Virus record (IMG/VR): IMGVR_UViG_3300006336_000117
Location: 1-20,365 of that record
DNA from: a virus
Length of the DNA stretch: 20,365 nt
Strand: one strand, 5' to 3'
The notes beneath the pieces are model-generated. The model saw only the letters and a program-made list of their open reading frames with translations, searched no databases and was not told the origin of the DNA. Shown here in pieces: positions 6,635-13,694 of this stretch; within the stretch, counting starts at the first letter, position 1; each line of letters opens with the position of its first letter. Both the position numbers and the translations under genes were made by a program.

Positions 6635-9600
6635 ATGGCAGAACAAATCTCAACAATCATAGACGAATCCAAATTAGTTGGTGGAGAAGTCATCAACGAA
6701 CAAATTCTTGAATCTCAAGAAGAAGAAAAAAATAAAGAAAAAGAAACAGAAGTAATTTCAGAAACATTAATTGATAAATCAAAATTAGTTGGTGGCGAAA
6801 AAGTTGAAGAACCTACCCAAATAACTTTCACAACAGACTCTATAATAGACAAATCCAAATTAGTTGGTGGCGAAAATGTCATAACTGGTGAGGAATATAC
6901 TGAACCTACAAATTTAGAAAGATTAGAATATGGTTGGGATAAAGAAACCATGGTTCTAGGAAATGTATTTAGAATAGGTAAAGCTAAAGTACAAGATTTA
7001 TTTGATGATGATAAATCTTTTAAAGATTATATTTTAGAAAATGAAAAGAAAAGATTAGAAGCTCTAGATAAAGAACATTGGAAATTTCGTGGTCGTGAAG
7101 ATGAAGGTGGAATAACAACAGTTGGTTCTATCGCTTCAATGATTTTAGACCCTTATTATTTAGCTGGATATTTAAATCCTGTTAGTTTAAAAGCTATGAC
7201 AAATCCTGTTAGTGCAGGTACATTAAATGCTTTATTAATATCAGGTGATGTTATCATAGATAATTTAGCAAAAACTGGTGAAGTAGATTGGGGAAGTGTT
7301 GCTTTAAGTGGAGCAACTGCTGGAGCAATTGGAGCAGTAATTCCTATTGGTGGAAATATTATTAAAAAATATGCTCCTAAATTTATTGAATCAGAAGTTA
7401 AATTAGTTGCTGATTTTATAGATAGAAAACTTGCTAAATCTAATAATATTTCTATATCTCAATTAAAGAAAATTCAAAATGTTTCTAAATCAGCACAAGT
7501 AAAAGCTGCTGATAATGAATTAATTAAATGGACTAGAAATTTTGTTCATCCTATTACAGCAGAAACTAAAAAGTTTAGAGCTTTAGAAAAAACATTATTA
7601 GAAAAAAGAAATCTATTAATCAAGATTAGAAAATTAAAAGGTAAAAAGAAACCTATACCAGGTAAATTATCTGGTATGTTGACACAAGAATCTCCTGGTA
7701 AACAAATCATTAATATTAGACAACAAATTATTGATGCTAAAAAAGCATCTGAAGCTGTTAAAAAGAATTTAATAACAAAACAACAAGGTAAATTAGAGAA
7801 CTGGGCTGAATTAATTTCTAATAGAAATGTAAAAATTCTAGAACAATTAAGAAAAAATGAAACAACAATTGACTGGGCAGCTAGAAGTTTATTTTCAGTT
7901 GCTGTAAGACCATTAGTAGGTGCTGGAATGGGTACTGTTGGTGGTATTTTATTTGGTGATGAAGAAACAGATTTAATGTATTGGGCTACTGCTGGTGCTG
8001 TTGCAGGTCAAATGCAAAAAATGATAGCGAGAAGTGCTAAGTTTGGAACTAAATTAGAGAAAGGAAAAATTTTAGGAGTTATTGATAGAGAGTTAACTCA
8101 ATTAACTTTACAAAAAGTTAGAGATTTAATGTCAGCAACAAGTGCTACCAAATTAGATTCTTATGGTGGTGCAACTAGGGAAATTGGCAAGATGTTATTT
8201 AGAGAAGTAGATTCTCCTGTTTCTCAAAAATCTGCAATCGCTATCGCTGACCAAATGCAAAGACATTTCTTTAGAAAAGTTGATAAAATTTTTAAACCTT
8301 ATAATAATGATGAAATAGCTTGGGCTATATCTATTAATAGAGGTAAACAATTAACAAAAGAAACACCAAAAAGAGTAGAAGAGTTATCTATTCAAGTTAA
8401 AAATTATATAGATGAATTTAAAAATTTATCTGAAGGAGCAGGATTCTTTCCTAAAAAAGAAATTGATGATTATTTCCCTAGAGTTTTAGATTGGGATGCA
8501 ATTAAGAAAGATGAAAAAGCTTTTTTAAAAACAGTTCAAGGAATTTATGAAAGCCTAGGTATGAAAGGTAAAGTAGCTTCTGGACCAAATAAAGGTAGAT
8601 TAAGGTCTGAAGTTGCAGCCGAAAGTTATTATGCTGGGCACAAAACTTCTGGTGATAGTGTATTTAATGCTCAAGTATTGAAAGAGATGTTTGAAAAATC
8701 TACATCAGGTGTTTCAAAATCTGGTAAGAAATTTATTTATGCTCCAGTTAGTGAGCATATTATTCATCAAAGAGCTTTACAAGGTCCTTATAAATTAGTT
8801 GAAGAAGTTTTAGAAAAAAAAGGATATTTAGTAAATGATGGTAAAAATATTTTAACTAGAATTGCAAATGATTCAGTTAAATCTATTGCATTTGCTAGAC
8901 AATTTGGAACTCATGGAGAATTACTACAACCTTTCTTTCAAAGAATTAAAGATAAATATTTAAAATCAGGATTAACAACTGAAAAAGCTTTGACTGCTGC
9001 AAATCAAGAAATGAAGTTAGTAGTTAATAGTATTGATGCATACTTTGATAGATATGGTGTTGCCATGACTGGTGCAGCTAAATCGTCAGCAGGAATTATT
9101 GCAACTTTAGGTAATGCAAATATGCTAGGTAGAGTTACTATATCATCTTTAGGTGATATAATTCAACCTTTACAAAACTCTAGTAATTGGACAGTTATTC
9201 TTAATGGTTTTAGAAGAACTGCTATAAGACAAGCAAAAGAAACTGGACCAGCTAGAGAATTAGGTTTAGATATATCTAATTCAATTCAACAAGGACTTCA
9301 AAGGTCGGCTGGTTTTGAAGGTAAAAATCTATTATTAAATAATAGTTGGATGGGTAAAACTCCTACAGAAACAGTTAATAATATAATGTTTAAAGCATTA
9401 GGATTACAATGGTTGACTGGTTATGCTAGAAGATTTGCTTATAATGTAGGTGTATCTGATGCTTATTATTTATCTAAAACTTTAAAGAAATTAACTGCTA
9501 GAGGATTAGAAAATTCTGGTAAAGCAAAAAGAATTAAATTTTTTTTAAATAATAATTATGAAATAACTACTAGACAAGCTTTACAACTAGGTTCAGCTAA

Positions 9601-11206
9601 AAATTTTGATGATGCAATACTTAATAAATTAAATAAAAAAGCTATTAATGATGCAGGAGTTAAAGCTGCTAATAGAGATGCATTAATTCCTCAAGCAGAT
9701 AATAGATTGTTATTTACTCAAAGTAATAATCAATGGGTTAGATTAATGGGTCAGTTTTTATCATGGGCACAAGCAAAATCTGCACAAACAAATAAAATTC
9801 TAATGAGAATAGAAAATGGTAGTGCTAAAACATTAATTAAAACTTTAGCAGTATTACCAGTTTATAGTGGAGTTCAATCATTAAGAGAGATAGCAAAATA
9901 TGGAGAAATTATAACTGATTATGATGCAAATAATAATAGATGGTGGGCAGAAGGTGCAAGACTATCAGGTATGTTTGGTTTTTTACCAGAACTAATTGCT
10001 AATAGATTTATTGGACCAGGAGCAAGAGAACCATGGTATTTATTTGCACCTGCTTTTACAATTATAGGAGCACCAGGAAGAGCAGCAAAACAATTTTGGG
10101 ATGGAGATACTGATAAAGCATTAGTAACTCTTAATGAAAAATTTTTTCCTTTACCTAATTGGAGACGAAGACTTTGGCAATTATTTACGTCTGGACCTCA
10201 ACCTTTAAAAATAAAAGGAACTACTATGGGTAGTAAATTAGAATGGAATTTAGGTGGTTTAGTTCTTAGAAAAAGATTTAAAAAAGGAGATGCAGTAGAA
10301 GCTGCTGCTATGGAAGATATAAATTTAAACAAACAGGAAGATATGAATATAAAAGATTTAGCAAATGTAGCTGCTGCAGCAACAATAGCTACAACAGGAG
10401 TGAATGCAGATATAAATAAAGCTGCAGAAAATAATATACTCCCTCCTTCTATAGTAGAAGAACAAATATTACCTGAAGAAAAACCTCTTTATGCTGAAGG
10501 AGCTTTTGTAGATTATATAGAACAAGTTGAAAATCCTAATCTTAAATATGGAATGATACATAAATCTGCAGAAGGTGGTAATGATACAATAGCGTTTGGG
10601 CATAAACTTACAGATAAAGAAATAAAAGATAATAAAGTTTATGGTTATAATCTTAATGAATTAACAGAGAAAAATGCAAAACATATACTACTATTAGATT
10701 TGCAAAAAGCAGATGAACAACTACAAGAAGATTATGGAGAAAAATATAATAAGTTAGATAAGAAAAGAAAACAAATGCTTATTGATTTTCAATATAATAT
10801 GGGTAGTGGTGGAGTAAAGAAATTTAAAAATTTTAAAGAAGGTCTTTTTTCTAATGATATAAACAAAATGAAAGAAGAATATGAAAGAGGATTTACCAAT
10901 GAAGAAGGTGAGTTTAAAAAATTAACCAATAGGAATAAAGAATTTTTTAATTACTTTTTCTCTGAAAGAAAAAAATTAAGAGTTGGTGGAGACCCTTCAG
11001 TTAGGTATAGTGATATTGCTAAATTAGATTTAGATAAATCAACTGATGAGTCAGCGATAAGTCAGGTTCCTACTGAGATAGATAAAATGATTGACCAAAA
11101 AGAAGCTCAAAAAATGATGACGGATGATTCAAGTATGCACGATAAACTTGATAAAGATATTCAAAAATTAAAAGAATTAAAAAATGAACAATTAGTTGCT
11201 GTTTAA
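6635..11206 (+). CDS. Giant ejection protein with C-terminal GH24 lysozyme domain
   Basis: This 1523-residue protein is the largest in the window and comparable to T7 gp16 (about 1300 residues), which forms the DNA-ejection channel. The N-terminus has three copies of I-D-x-S-K-L-V-G-G-E (ending at residues 18, 55 and 80) in an acidic linker. Hydrophobic Gly/Ala-rich segments near residues 222-248 and 417-442 could be membrane-inserting. The C-terminal domain (about 1286-1455) reads as a phage lysozyme: YIEQVEN (Glu1296/Glu1299, one probably catalytic), EGGNDTIAFGHKLT and a later FQYNMGSGG. It should cut peptidoglycan locally during genome entry. T7 gp16 instead carries an N-terminal transglycosylase, so the enzyme is at the opposite end here. 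The chosen ATG is the first in frame, 13 bases after the previous stop. Confidence 0.85.
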   Translation: MAEQISTIIDESKLVGGEVINEQILESQEEEKNKEKETEVISETLIDKSKLVGGEKVEEPTQITFTTDSIIDKSKLVGGENVITGEEYTEPTNLERLEYGWDKETMVLGNVFRIGKAKVQDLFDDDKSFKDYILENEKKRLEALDKEHWKFRGREDEGGITTVGSIASMILDPYYLAGYLNPVSLKAMTNPVSAGTLNALLISGDVIIDNLAKTGEVDWGSVALSGATAGAIGAVIPIGGNIIKKYAPKFIESEVKLVADFIDRKLAKSNNISISQLKKIQNVSKSAQVKAADNELIKWTRNFVHPITAETKKFRALEKTLLEKRNLLIKIRKLKGKKKPIPGKLSGMLTQESPGKQIINIRQQIIDAKKASEAVKKNLITKQQGKLENWAELISNRNVKILEQLRKNETTIDWAARSLFSVAVRPLVGAGMGTVGGILFGDEETDLMYWATAGAVAGQMQKMIARSAKFGTKLEKGKILGVIDRELTQLTLQKVRDLMSATSATKLDSYGGATREIGKMLFREVDSPVSQKSAIAIADQMQRHFFRKVDKIFKPYNNDEIAWAISINRGKQLTKETPKRVEELSIQVKNYIDEFKNLSEGAGFFPKKEIDDYFPRVLDWDAIKKDEKAFLKTVQGIYESLGMKGKVASGPNKGRLRSEVAAESYYAGHKTSGDSVFNAQVLKEMFEKSTSGVSKSGKKFIYAPVSEHIIHQRALQGPYKLVEEVLEKKGYLVNDGKNILTRIANDSVKSIAFARQFGTHGELLQPFFQRIKDKYLKSGLTTEKALTAANQEMKLVVNSIDAYFDRYGVAMTGAAKSSAGIIATLGNANMLGRVTISSLGDIIQPLQNSSNWTVILNGFRRTAIRQAKETGPARELGLDISNSIQQGLQRSAGFEGKNLLLNNSWMGKTPTETVNNIMFKALGLQWLTGYARRFAYNVGVSDAYYLSKTLKKLTARGLENSGKAKRIKFFLNNNYEITTRQALQLGSAKNFDDAILNKLNKKAINDAGVKAANRDALIPQADNRLLFTQSNNQWVRLMGQFLSWAQAKSAQTNKILMRIENGSAKTLIKTLAVLPVYSGVQSLREIAKYGEIITDYDANNNRWWAEGARLSGMFGFLPELIANRFIGPGAREPWYLFAPAFTIIGAPGRAAKQFWDGDTDKALVTLNEKFFPLPNWRRRLWQLFTSGPQPLKIKGTTMGSKLEWNLGGLVLRKRFKKGDAVEAAAMEDINLNKQEDMNIKDLANVAAAATIATTGVNADINKAAENNILPPSIVEEQILPEEKPLYAEGAFVDYIEQVENPNLKYGMIHKSAEGGNDTIAFGHKLTDKEIKDNKVYGYNLNELTEKNAKHILLLDLQKADEQLQEDYGEKYNKLDKKRKQMLIDFQYNMGSGGVKKFKNFKEGLFSNDINKMKEEYERGFTNEEGEFKKLTNRNKEFFNYFFSERKKLRVGGDPSVRYSDIAKLDLDKSTDESAISQVPTEIDKMIDQKEAQKMMTDDSSMHDKLDKDIQKLKELKNEQLVAV
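6656..6874 (+). repeat. Three copies of an IDxSKLVGGE coding motif
   Basis: Units at 6656-6688, 6767-6799 and 6842-6874 encode IIDESKLVGGE, LIDKSKLVGGE and IIDKSKLVGGE. The second and third differ at the DNA level mainly at silent sites. They are separated by 78 and 42 bases of acidic, low-complexity linker. The conserved core against variable linkers suggests a short linear binding motif displayed in multiple copies. Confidence 0.85.
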
Positions 11207-11209
11207 TTG

Positions 11210-11238
11210 TTGACAAGTAACAGATTTCTTACTATAAT
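11210..11238 (+). promoter_or_regulatory. Perfect-consensus sigma70 promoter for hsp20
   Basis: TTGACA (11210-11215) and TATAAT (11233-11238) match both consensus hexamers exactly, with the optimal 17-base spacer. Transcription should start near 11245. It begins 3 bases after the stop of the giant protein, so hsp20 and the downstream genes can be made by host RNA polymerase independently of the virion operon. Confidence 0.9.
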
Positions 11239-11249
11239 ATAGTATGAAA

Positions 11250-11301
11250 GAGTAATGTCCATTGTGGAGTTACTCAATTTAAATCGCTTAATGAAAGGAT
11301 T
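11250..11301 (+). promoter_or_regulatory. ROSE-like RNA thermometer in the hsp20 leader
   Basis: The leader (about 60 nt) folds into two hairpins. The first pairs GAGTAA (11250-11255) with TTACTC (11270-11275), with inner TCCA/TGGA. The second pairs AATC (11282-11285) and CTT (11287-11289) with AAG (11295-11297) and GATT (11298-11301), leaving G11286 bulged. It therefore contains UCGCU opposite AGGA, matching the UYGCU motif with unpaired G that defines ROSE thermometers of bacterial small heat-shock genes. The sequestered AAGGA (11295-11299) is the Shine-Dalgarno for the ATG at 11305. Melting with heat would expose it. Confidence 0.8.
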
Positions 11302-11304
11302 AAC

Positions 11305-11721
11305 ATGACAACATACGATTTAATAAACTTTGACCCATTTAAGAACTTCTCTATCGGTTTTGATAGAATGTTTGATTCATTGAATGAGGTCTCTAAGATA
11401 AATACTTCAAACTTTCCACCATATAACATTAGAAAGATAAAGGATGGGAAGTATCAGGTAGAGATGGCATTAGCTGGGTTCTCTAAATCTGATATCAAGT
11501 GTGAGTTGCAAGATGGGATACTTACAGTTGAAGCGAAGAAAGAAAAAGAAAGTGATAACTTGATTCATCAAGGGATTGCTTCAAGAAGTGTTCTAAGGAA
11601 GTTTACTCTTTCGGAATATATGATGGTAGAAGATGCTGATTTTAAAGATGGAATGCTTAAAATCAAACTCTATCAAGATTTACCTGAAGAGAAAAAACCG
11701 AGAACAATAAAGATTAAATAA
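11305..11721 (+). CDS. hsp20: Small heat-shock protein, Hsp20/IbpA family
   Basis: This 138-residue protein has a short N-terminal arm with DPFKNFSIGFDRMFDSL (residues 10-26, IbpA-like), an alpha-crystallin domain from about 39 to 128 with GKYQVEMALAGFSKSDI, the G-I-L-T-V strand and the family signature DADFKDGMLKIKL, and a C-terminal I-x-I motif (TIKIK) used for oligomer assembly. Such proteins hold unfolding proteins in a refoldable state without ATP. It has its own consensus promoter and a ROSE-type thermometer leader, so it is probably made early and increases with temperature. Phage hsp20 genes are known in marine phages, where a role in virion assembly or host stress protection has been proposed. 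Its codon usage includes more G/C-ending codons than the virion genes. Confidence 0.93.
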   Translation: MTTYDLINFDPFKNFSIGFDRMFDSLNEVSKINTSNFPPYNIRKIKDGKYQVEMALAGFSKSDIKCELQDGILTVEAKKEKESDNLIHQGIASRSVLRKFTLSEYMMVEDADFKDGMLKIKLYQDLPEEKKPRTIKIK

Positions 11722-11733
11722 ATCTTTACTGTC

Positions 11734-11781
11734 ATGGTGGTACCAGTAGGACTCATGCGAGTGAAACTGCTCTGCCACCAT
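11734..11781. ncRNA. Compact multi-helix RNA or attachment-like element
   Basis: ATGGTGG (11734-11740) pairs with CCACCAT (11775-11781); inside, CAGT pairs with ACTG and ACTC with GAGT, the latter two helices separated by an AGG/GAA internal loop that could form sheared G-A pairs. No U-run follows, so it is not a normal terminator. It is noticeably GC-richer than the surroundings and ends 9 bases before the next ATG, which has no Shine-Dalgarno. It may be a structured 5' UTR, an RNA-processing or termination signal, or a small RNA. I do not recognise it as a known riboswitch. Confidence 0.5.
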
Positions 11782-11790
11782 TAAAAAATT

Positions 11791-12156
11791 ATGATACCAT
11801 ACAATATATTATTTAAACTTGGTTCTAAAGCTGTCGGTTCTTTTATGAATAGACGGAAAGAAAAATCAGACAGGGCACACGCTATAGCCCTTCAAGAAAT
11901 GTCTACTGGAAATGAACGAGCTAAAAGAAATGGTTCTTTATTTTTAGATTTAATATTAGGAGCATTTATATTAGCACCATTAGGCATTCTTGCTTATGGT
12001 TCTTATTTGGGTGATGCATTAATATTAGAGAGAACTGAATTTTATTTCAACAGACTGAAAGAAATTCCTGAAGTCTACCTTTACTTAGTGTTTATAGTAG
12101 TAGGTGGAAACTATGGAATCTCTGTTACAAGTTTAATAAAAAATAGAAAAAAATAG
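11791..12156 (+). CDS. Putative holin (multi-TM)
   Basis: This 121-residue protein has a basic N-terminal region (residues 1-45) followed by two clear hydrophobic segments, FLDLILGAFILAPLGILAYG (about 51-70) and VYLYLVFIVVGGNYGISVTS (about 95-114), and a short basic tail (LIKNRKK). Topology and the closing V-V-G-G-N-Y-G-x-S segment resemble holins of the 3-TM gene-transfer-agent type, whose N-terminal third segment is weak. A holin permeabilises the inner membrane and times lysis. It heads a chain of small membrane-protein genes, which fits. No Shine-Dalgarno is visible before the ATG; the stem at 11734-11781 lies immediately upstream. The assignment comes from topology and context. Confidence 0.6.
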   Translation: MIPYNILFKLGSKAVGSFMNRRKEKSDRAHAIALQEMSTGNERAKRNGSLFLDLILGAFILAPLGILAYGSYLGDALILERTEFYFNRLKEIPEVYLYLVFIVVGGNYGISVTSLIKNRKK

Positions 12157-12251
12157 TGATAACAATAGCCTATGCATTATTAATGCTAGTCTTTATAAGT
12201 TTAGTTATTGGAATGGCTATTTGGTTTATTAAAGATTATTTTAAAAAATGA
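12156..12251 (+). CDS. 31-residue single-TM peptide (GTG start)
   Basis: A GTG at 12156 shares its G with the TAG of the previous gene, and the TGA stop overlaps the next ATG (ATGA). The product is almost all membrane span: ITIAYALLMLVFISLVIGMA followed by IWFIKDYFKK. Coupling at both ends and a perfect span between them support a real microprotein, plausibly a holin modulator or second lysis membrane peptide. The function is not known. Confidence 0.65.
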   Translation: MITIAYALLMLVFISLVIGMAIWFIKDYFKK

Positions 12252-12637
12252 AAATATCCGACAAGACTGCTATAAGTATGCCTATGAGAAATCTTATAGG
12301 GATTGTAACAGCAGTTTCTGTAGGGGTGTGGGCATTCTTTGGGATTCAAGAGACCCTTAATAAACATAGCACAACTTTAGAGTTAATGTCTAAAGATTTA
12401 GAAGCTAATAGTGAATTCAGAATTAAATATCCTAGGGGAGAGTTAGGACAATCTTCAGGAGAAGCAGAACTTTTCATGCTTGTGGAACACATGAGTTCTC
12501 TTTTAGAAGATTTAAATAACGAAATTAAAGGCATGAGAAATAATAAAGTGAACATAGATTTTTTAAAAGAACGAGTTAAAAAATTAGGTGATGATGTTGA
12601 AAAATTAATTAGAAATGGTAATGGAATAAAACAATGA
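12248..12637 (+). CDS. Membrane-anchored coiled-coil protein
   Basis: This 129-residue protein has one N-terminal span (NLIGIVTAVSVGVWAFFGIQ, about residues 15-34) and a charged, helical remainder with predicted coiled coil at about 80-123 (LVEHMSSLLEDLNNEIKGM and VNIDFLKERVKKLGDDVEKL). There is no signal-cleavage site, so it should be anchored in the inner membrane. The layout is that of an inner-membrane spanin or a tail-adjacent membrane protein; similar proteins occur in marine phages as I recall. It overlaps both neighbours by ATGA. The function is unproven. Confidence 0.7.
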   Translation: MKISDKTAISMPMRNLIGIVTAVSVGVWAFFGIQETLNKHSTTLELMSKDLEANSEFRIKYPRGELGQSSGEAELFMLVEHMSSLLEDLNNEIKGMRNNKVNIDFLKERVKKLGDDVEKLIRNGNGIKQ

Positions 12638-12849
12638 TAGAAACTGTTGTAGCTTTACTACTTATATTAAATGGAAATGTTATTGAACATACCTTTAAAG
12701 ATAATTTAAGCTCATGCTTAAAGTCCAAGAGGATTGCTCAGAGAGAAGTAAATCCTGAGTCTGTAATTTTTAGCTGTAAAATTGTTGAAGCTAAAACTGA
12801 AATATATATGGGTGGAAAAAAGATACTTAAAATAATAAAGACAAAATAA
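12634..12849 (+). CDS. Small exported or membrane protein
   Basis: The 71-residue product starts with a short hydrophobic stretch (MIETVVALLLILNGNVIEH) that could be a signal or a surface strand, followed by a soluble part with Cys28 and Cys48 (SSCLKSK and FSCKIVE) that might form a disulfide. It is coupled to the previous gene by ATGA overlap. I do not recognise a characterised family. The position within the membrane-protein chain points to an envelope or lysis-related role. Confidence 0.65.
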   Translation: MIETVVALLLILNGNVIEHTFKDNLSSCLKSKRIAQREVNPESVIFSCKIVEAKTEIYMGGKKILKIIKTK

Positions 12850-12862
12850 GGAAGGAGAAACA

Positions 12863-12928
12863 ATGGCTAAAAAGAAAAAGAAAAAAGGCAAAAAGAAAAA
12901 TAAAAAAAATAAAAAGAAAAAGAAATAA
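12863..12928 (+). CDS. 21-residue poly-lysine peptide
   Basis: An ATG 13 bases after the previous stop, with an excellent Shine-Dalgarno (AAGGAAGGAG, 12848-12857) at good spacing, opens a 21-codon frame: Met-Ala, then 16 Lys, 2 Asn and 1 Gly. Codons alternate AAA and AAG, which limits poly-A slippage. The strong ribosome site and clean stop argue for translation. Such a peptide could bind DNA, RNA or membranes, but none of this can be shown here. Alternatively the run may act on ribosomes, since consecutive lysine codons can slow translation. Confidence 0.55.
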   Translation: MAKKKKKKGKKKNKKNKKKKK

Positions 12929-12932
12929 CTAA

Positions 12933-13007
12933 ATGATGGAGAGCATATTTATAATTATAGTCGTATGTTTTATAATATATGTTGTCCATGATTTAAAAAG
13001 AAAATGA
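12933..13007 (+). CDS. 24-residue single-TM peptide
   Basis: The frame MMESIFIIIVVCFIIYVVHD plus LKRK is one uninterrupted membrane span with a positive C-terminal end. The stop overlaps the next ATG (ATGA at 13004), matching the coupling pattern of this cassette. The second Met codon (12936) is an equally good start; no strong Shine-Dalgarno is present, so translation may depend on the gene before it. Possible lysis or holin-regulating peptide. Confidence 0.5.
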   Translation: MMESIFIIIVVCFIIYVVHDLKRK

Positions 13008-13204
13008 TTAACGATAAATTAATAACAGTACTACTCGCTATATTATTAGCACTCGGAGGATGGAATCTCCAGCGAACTTTTACTCTGTCGCAAGACATGG
13101 TTCTAATTAAAGAAAAGGTTGGAAATATAGAGCATGAATTACAACACTTTAAGAAACTTCAGAAGAAGAAGAATCGAAAGAAGAATAAGGAAAAGACAGG
13201 CTAG
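13004..13204 (+). CDS. Inner-membrane coiled-coil protein, i-spanin-like
   Basis: This 66-residue protein has an N-terminal span (LITVLLAILLALGGWNLQRT, about residues 6-25), a short heptad-like helix (DMVLIKEKVGNIEHELQHFKKL) and a lysine-rich tail (KKKNRKKNKEK). This is the plan of a small Rz-type inner-membrane spanin subunit, although it is shorter than usual. It overlaps the previous gene by ATGA, and the secreted protein that follows begins 4 bases after its stop. The spanin assignment is inference from topology and neighbour. Confidence 0.6.
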   Translation: MINDKLITVLLAILLALGGWNLQRTFTLSQDMVLIKEKVGNIEHELQHFKKLQKKKNRKKNKEKTG

Positions 13205-13208
13205 ATGG

Positions 13209-13694
13209 ATGCGTTATTTTACTACGCTTCTGTTCGTCTGTCTATTTTTATTAGGGTGGTGTGCTCAAGCTCAAGGTAAGAATGAATATCTTGGAGACAA
13301 TTGGCGTAATTGTGATTCAGGAACCTTTGAACCTTATGTAGAAAAGAGTGAACGAGATGTTGATTATTTTGATAATGACAGCTCCCATGATGATGATGAA
13401 TTAAGATATGGATTTAGATTTAGATTCAAACTTGGAAATACCTGCGATAAAGAATTCAAAAAAAAGCAAGAAGAACGATACGAACTACACCAACAAATAG
13501 AACTTCTTAAAATCTGTAGAAAATATAAGACTGCAGAGATGGGTCCTGAGTTAGAACTCGTTGCTAAAAAATGTAGAGATATTAAGTATAAGAAAATAGA
13601 AAAGAATAGACCTGACCAAGATAATCTATTTGATGAGATACTAAAGATAGAAAAGAAAAAACAAATGGAATTAAAAGATAGTGGAGAAAAGTAA
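13209..13694 (+). CDS. Secreted Cys-containing protein, spanin-partner candidate
   Basis: I place the start at the ATG at 13209, giving 161 residues that open with a clean signal peptide, MRYFTTLLFVCLFLLGWCAQ, and a likely A-Q-A cleavage just after it. A longer reading from 13134 adds only an Arg-rich stretch that is the other frame of the preceding gene's lysine-rich tail. The Cys in the signal region lies in G-W-C, a poor lipobox because of the Trp. The mature part has an acidic region (DVDYFDNDSSHDDDELRYGF), four Cys suited to two disulfides, and a charged C-terminal helix. It should be periplasmic. Together with the preceding gene it resembles a spanin pair, but it lacks a convincing lipoprotein signal. 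Confidence 0.65.
   Translation: MRYFTTLLFVCLFLLGWCAQAQGKNEYLGDNWRNCDSGTFEPYVEKSERDVDYFDNDSSHDDDELRYGFRFRFKLGNTCDKEFKKKQEERYELHQQIELLKICRKYKTAEMGPELELVAKKCRDIKYKKIEKNRPDQDNLFDEILKIEKKKQMELKDSGEK

Noticed and set aside
11734-11781. tRNA or tRNA-fragment attachment site, prompted by the CCACCA end
   Set aside because: The nested stems do not form a cloverleaf, and no T-arm or anticodon arm can be recognised; no integrase is present in the window.
13134-13208. N-terminal extension of the secreted protein starting at 13134
   Set aside because: The extra residues are an Arg-rich reading of the lysine-rich tail of the overlapping gene; starting at 13209 gives a clean signal peptide and normal spacing after the previous stop.
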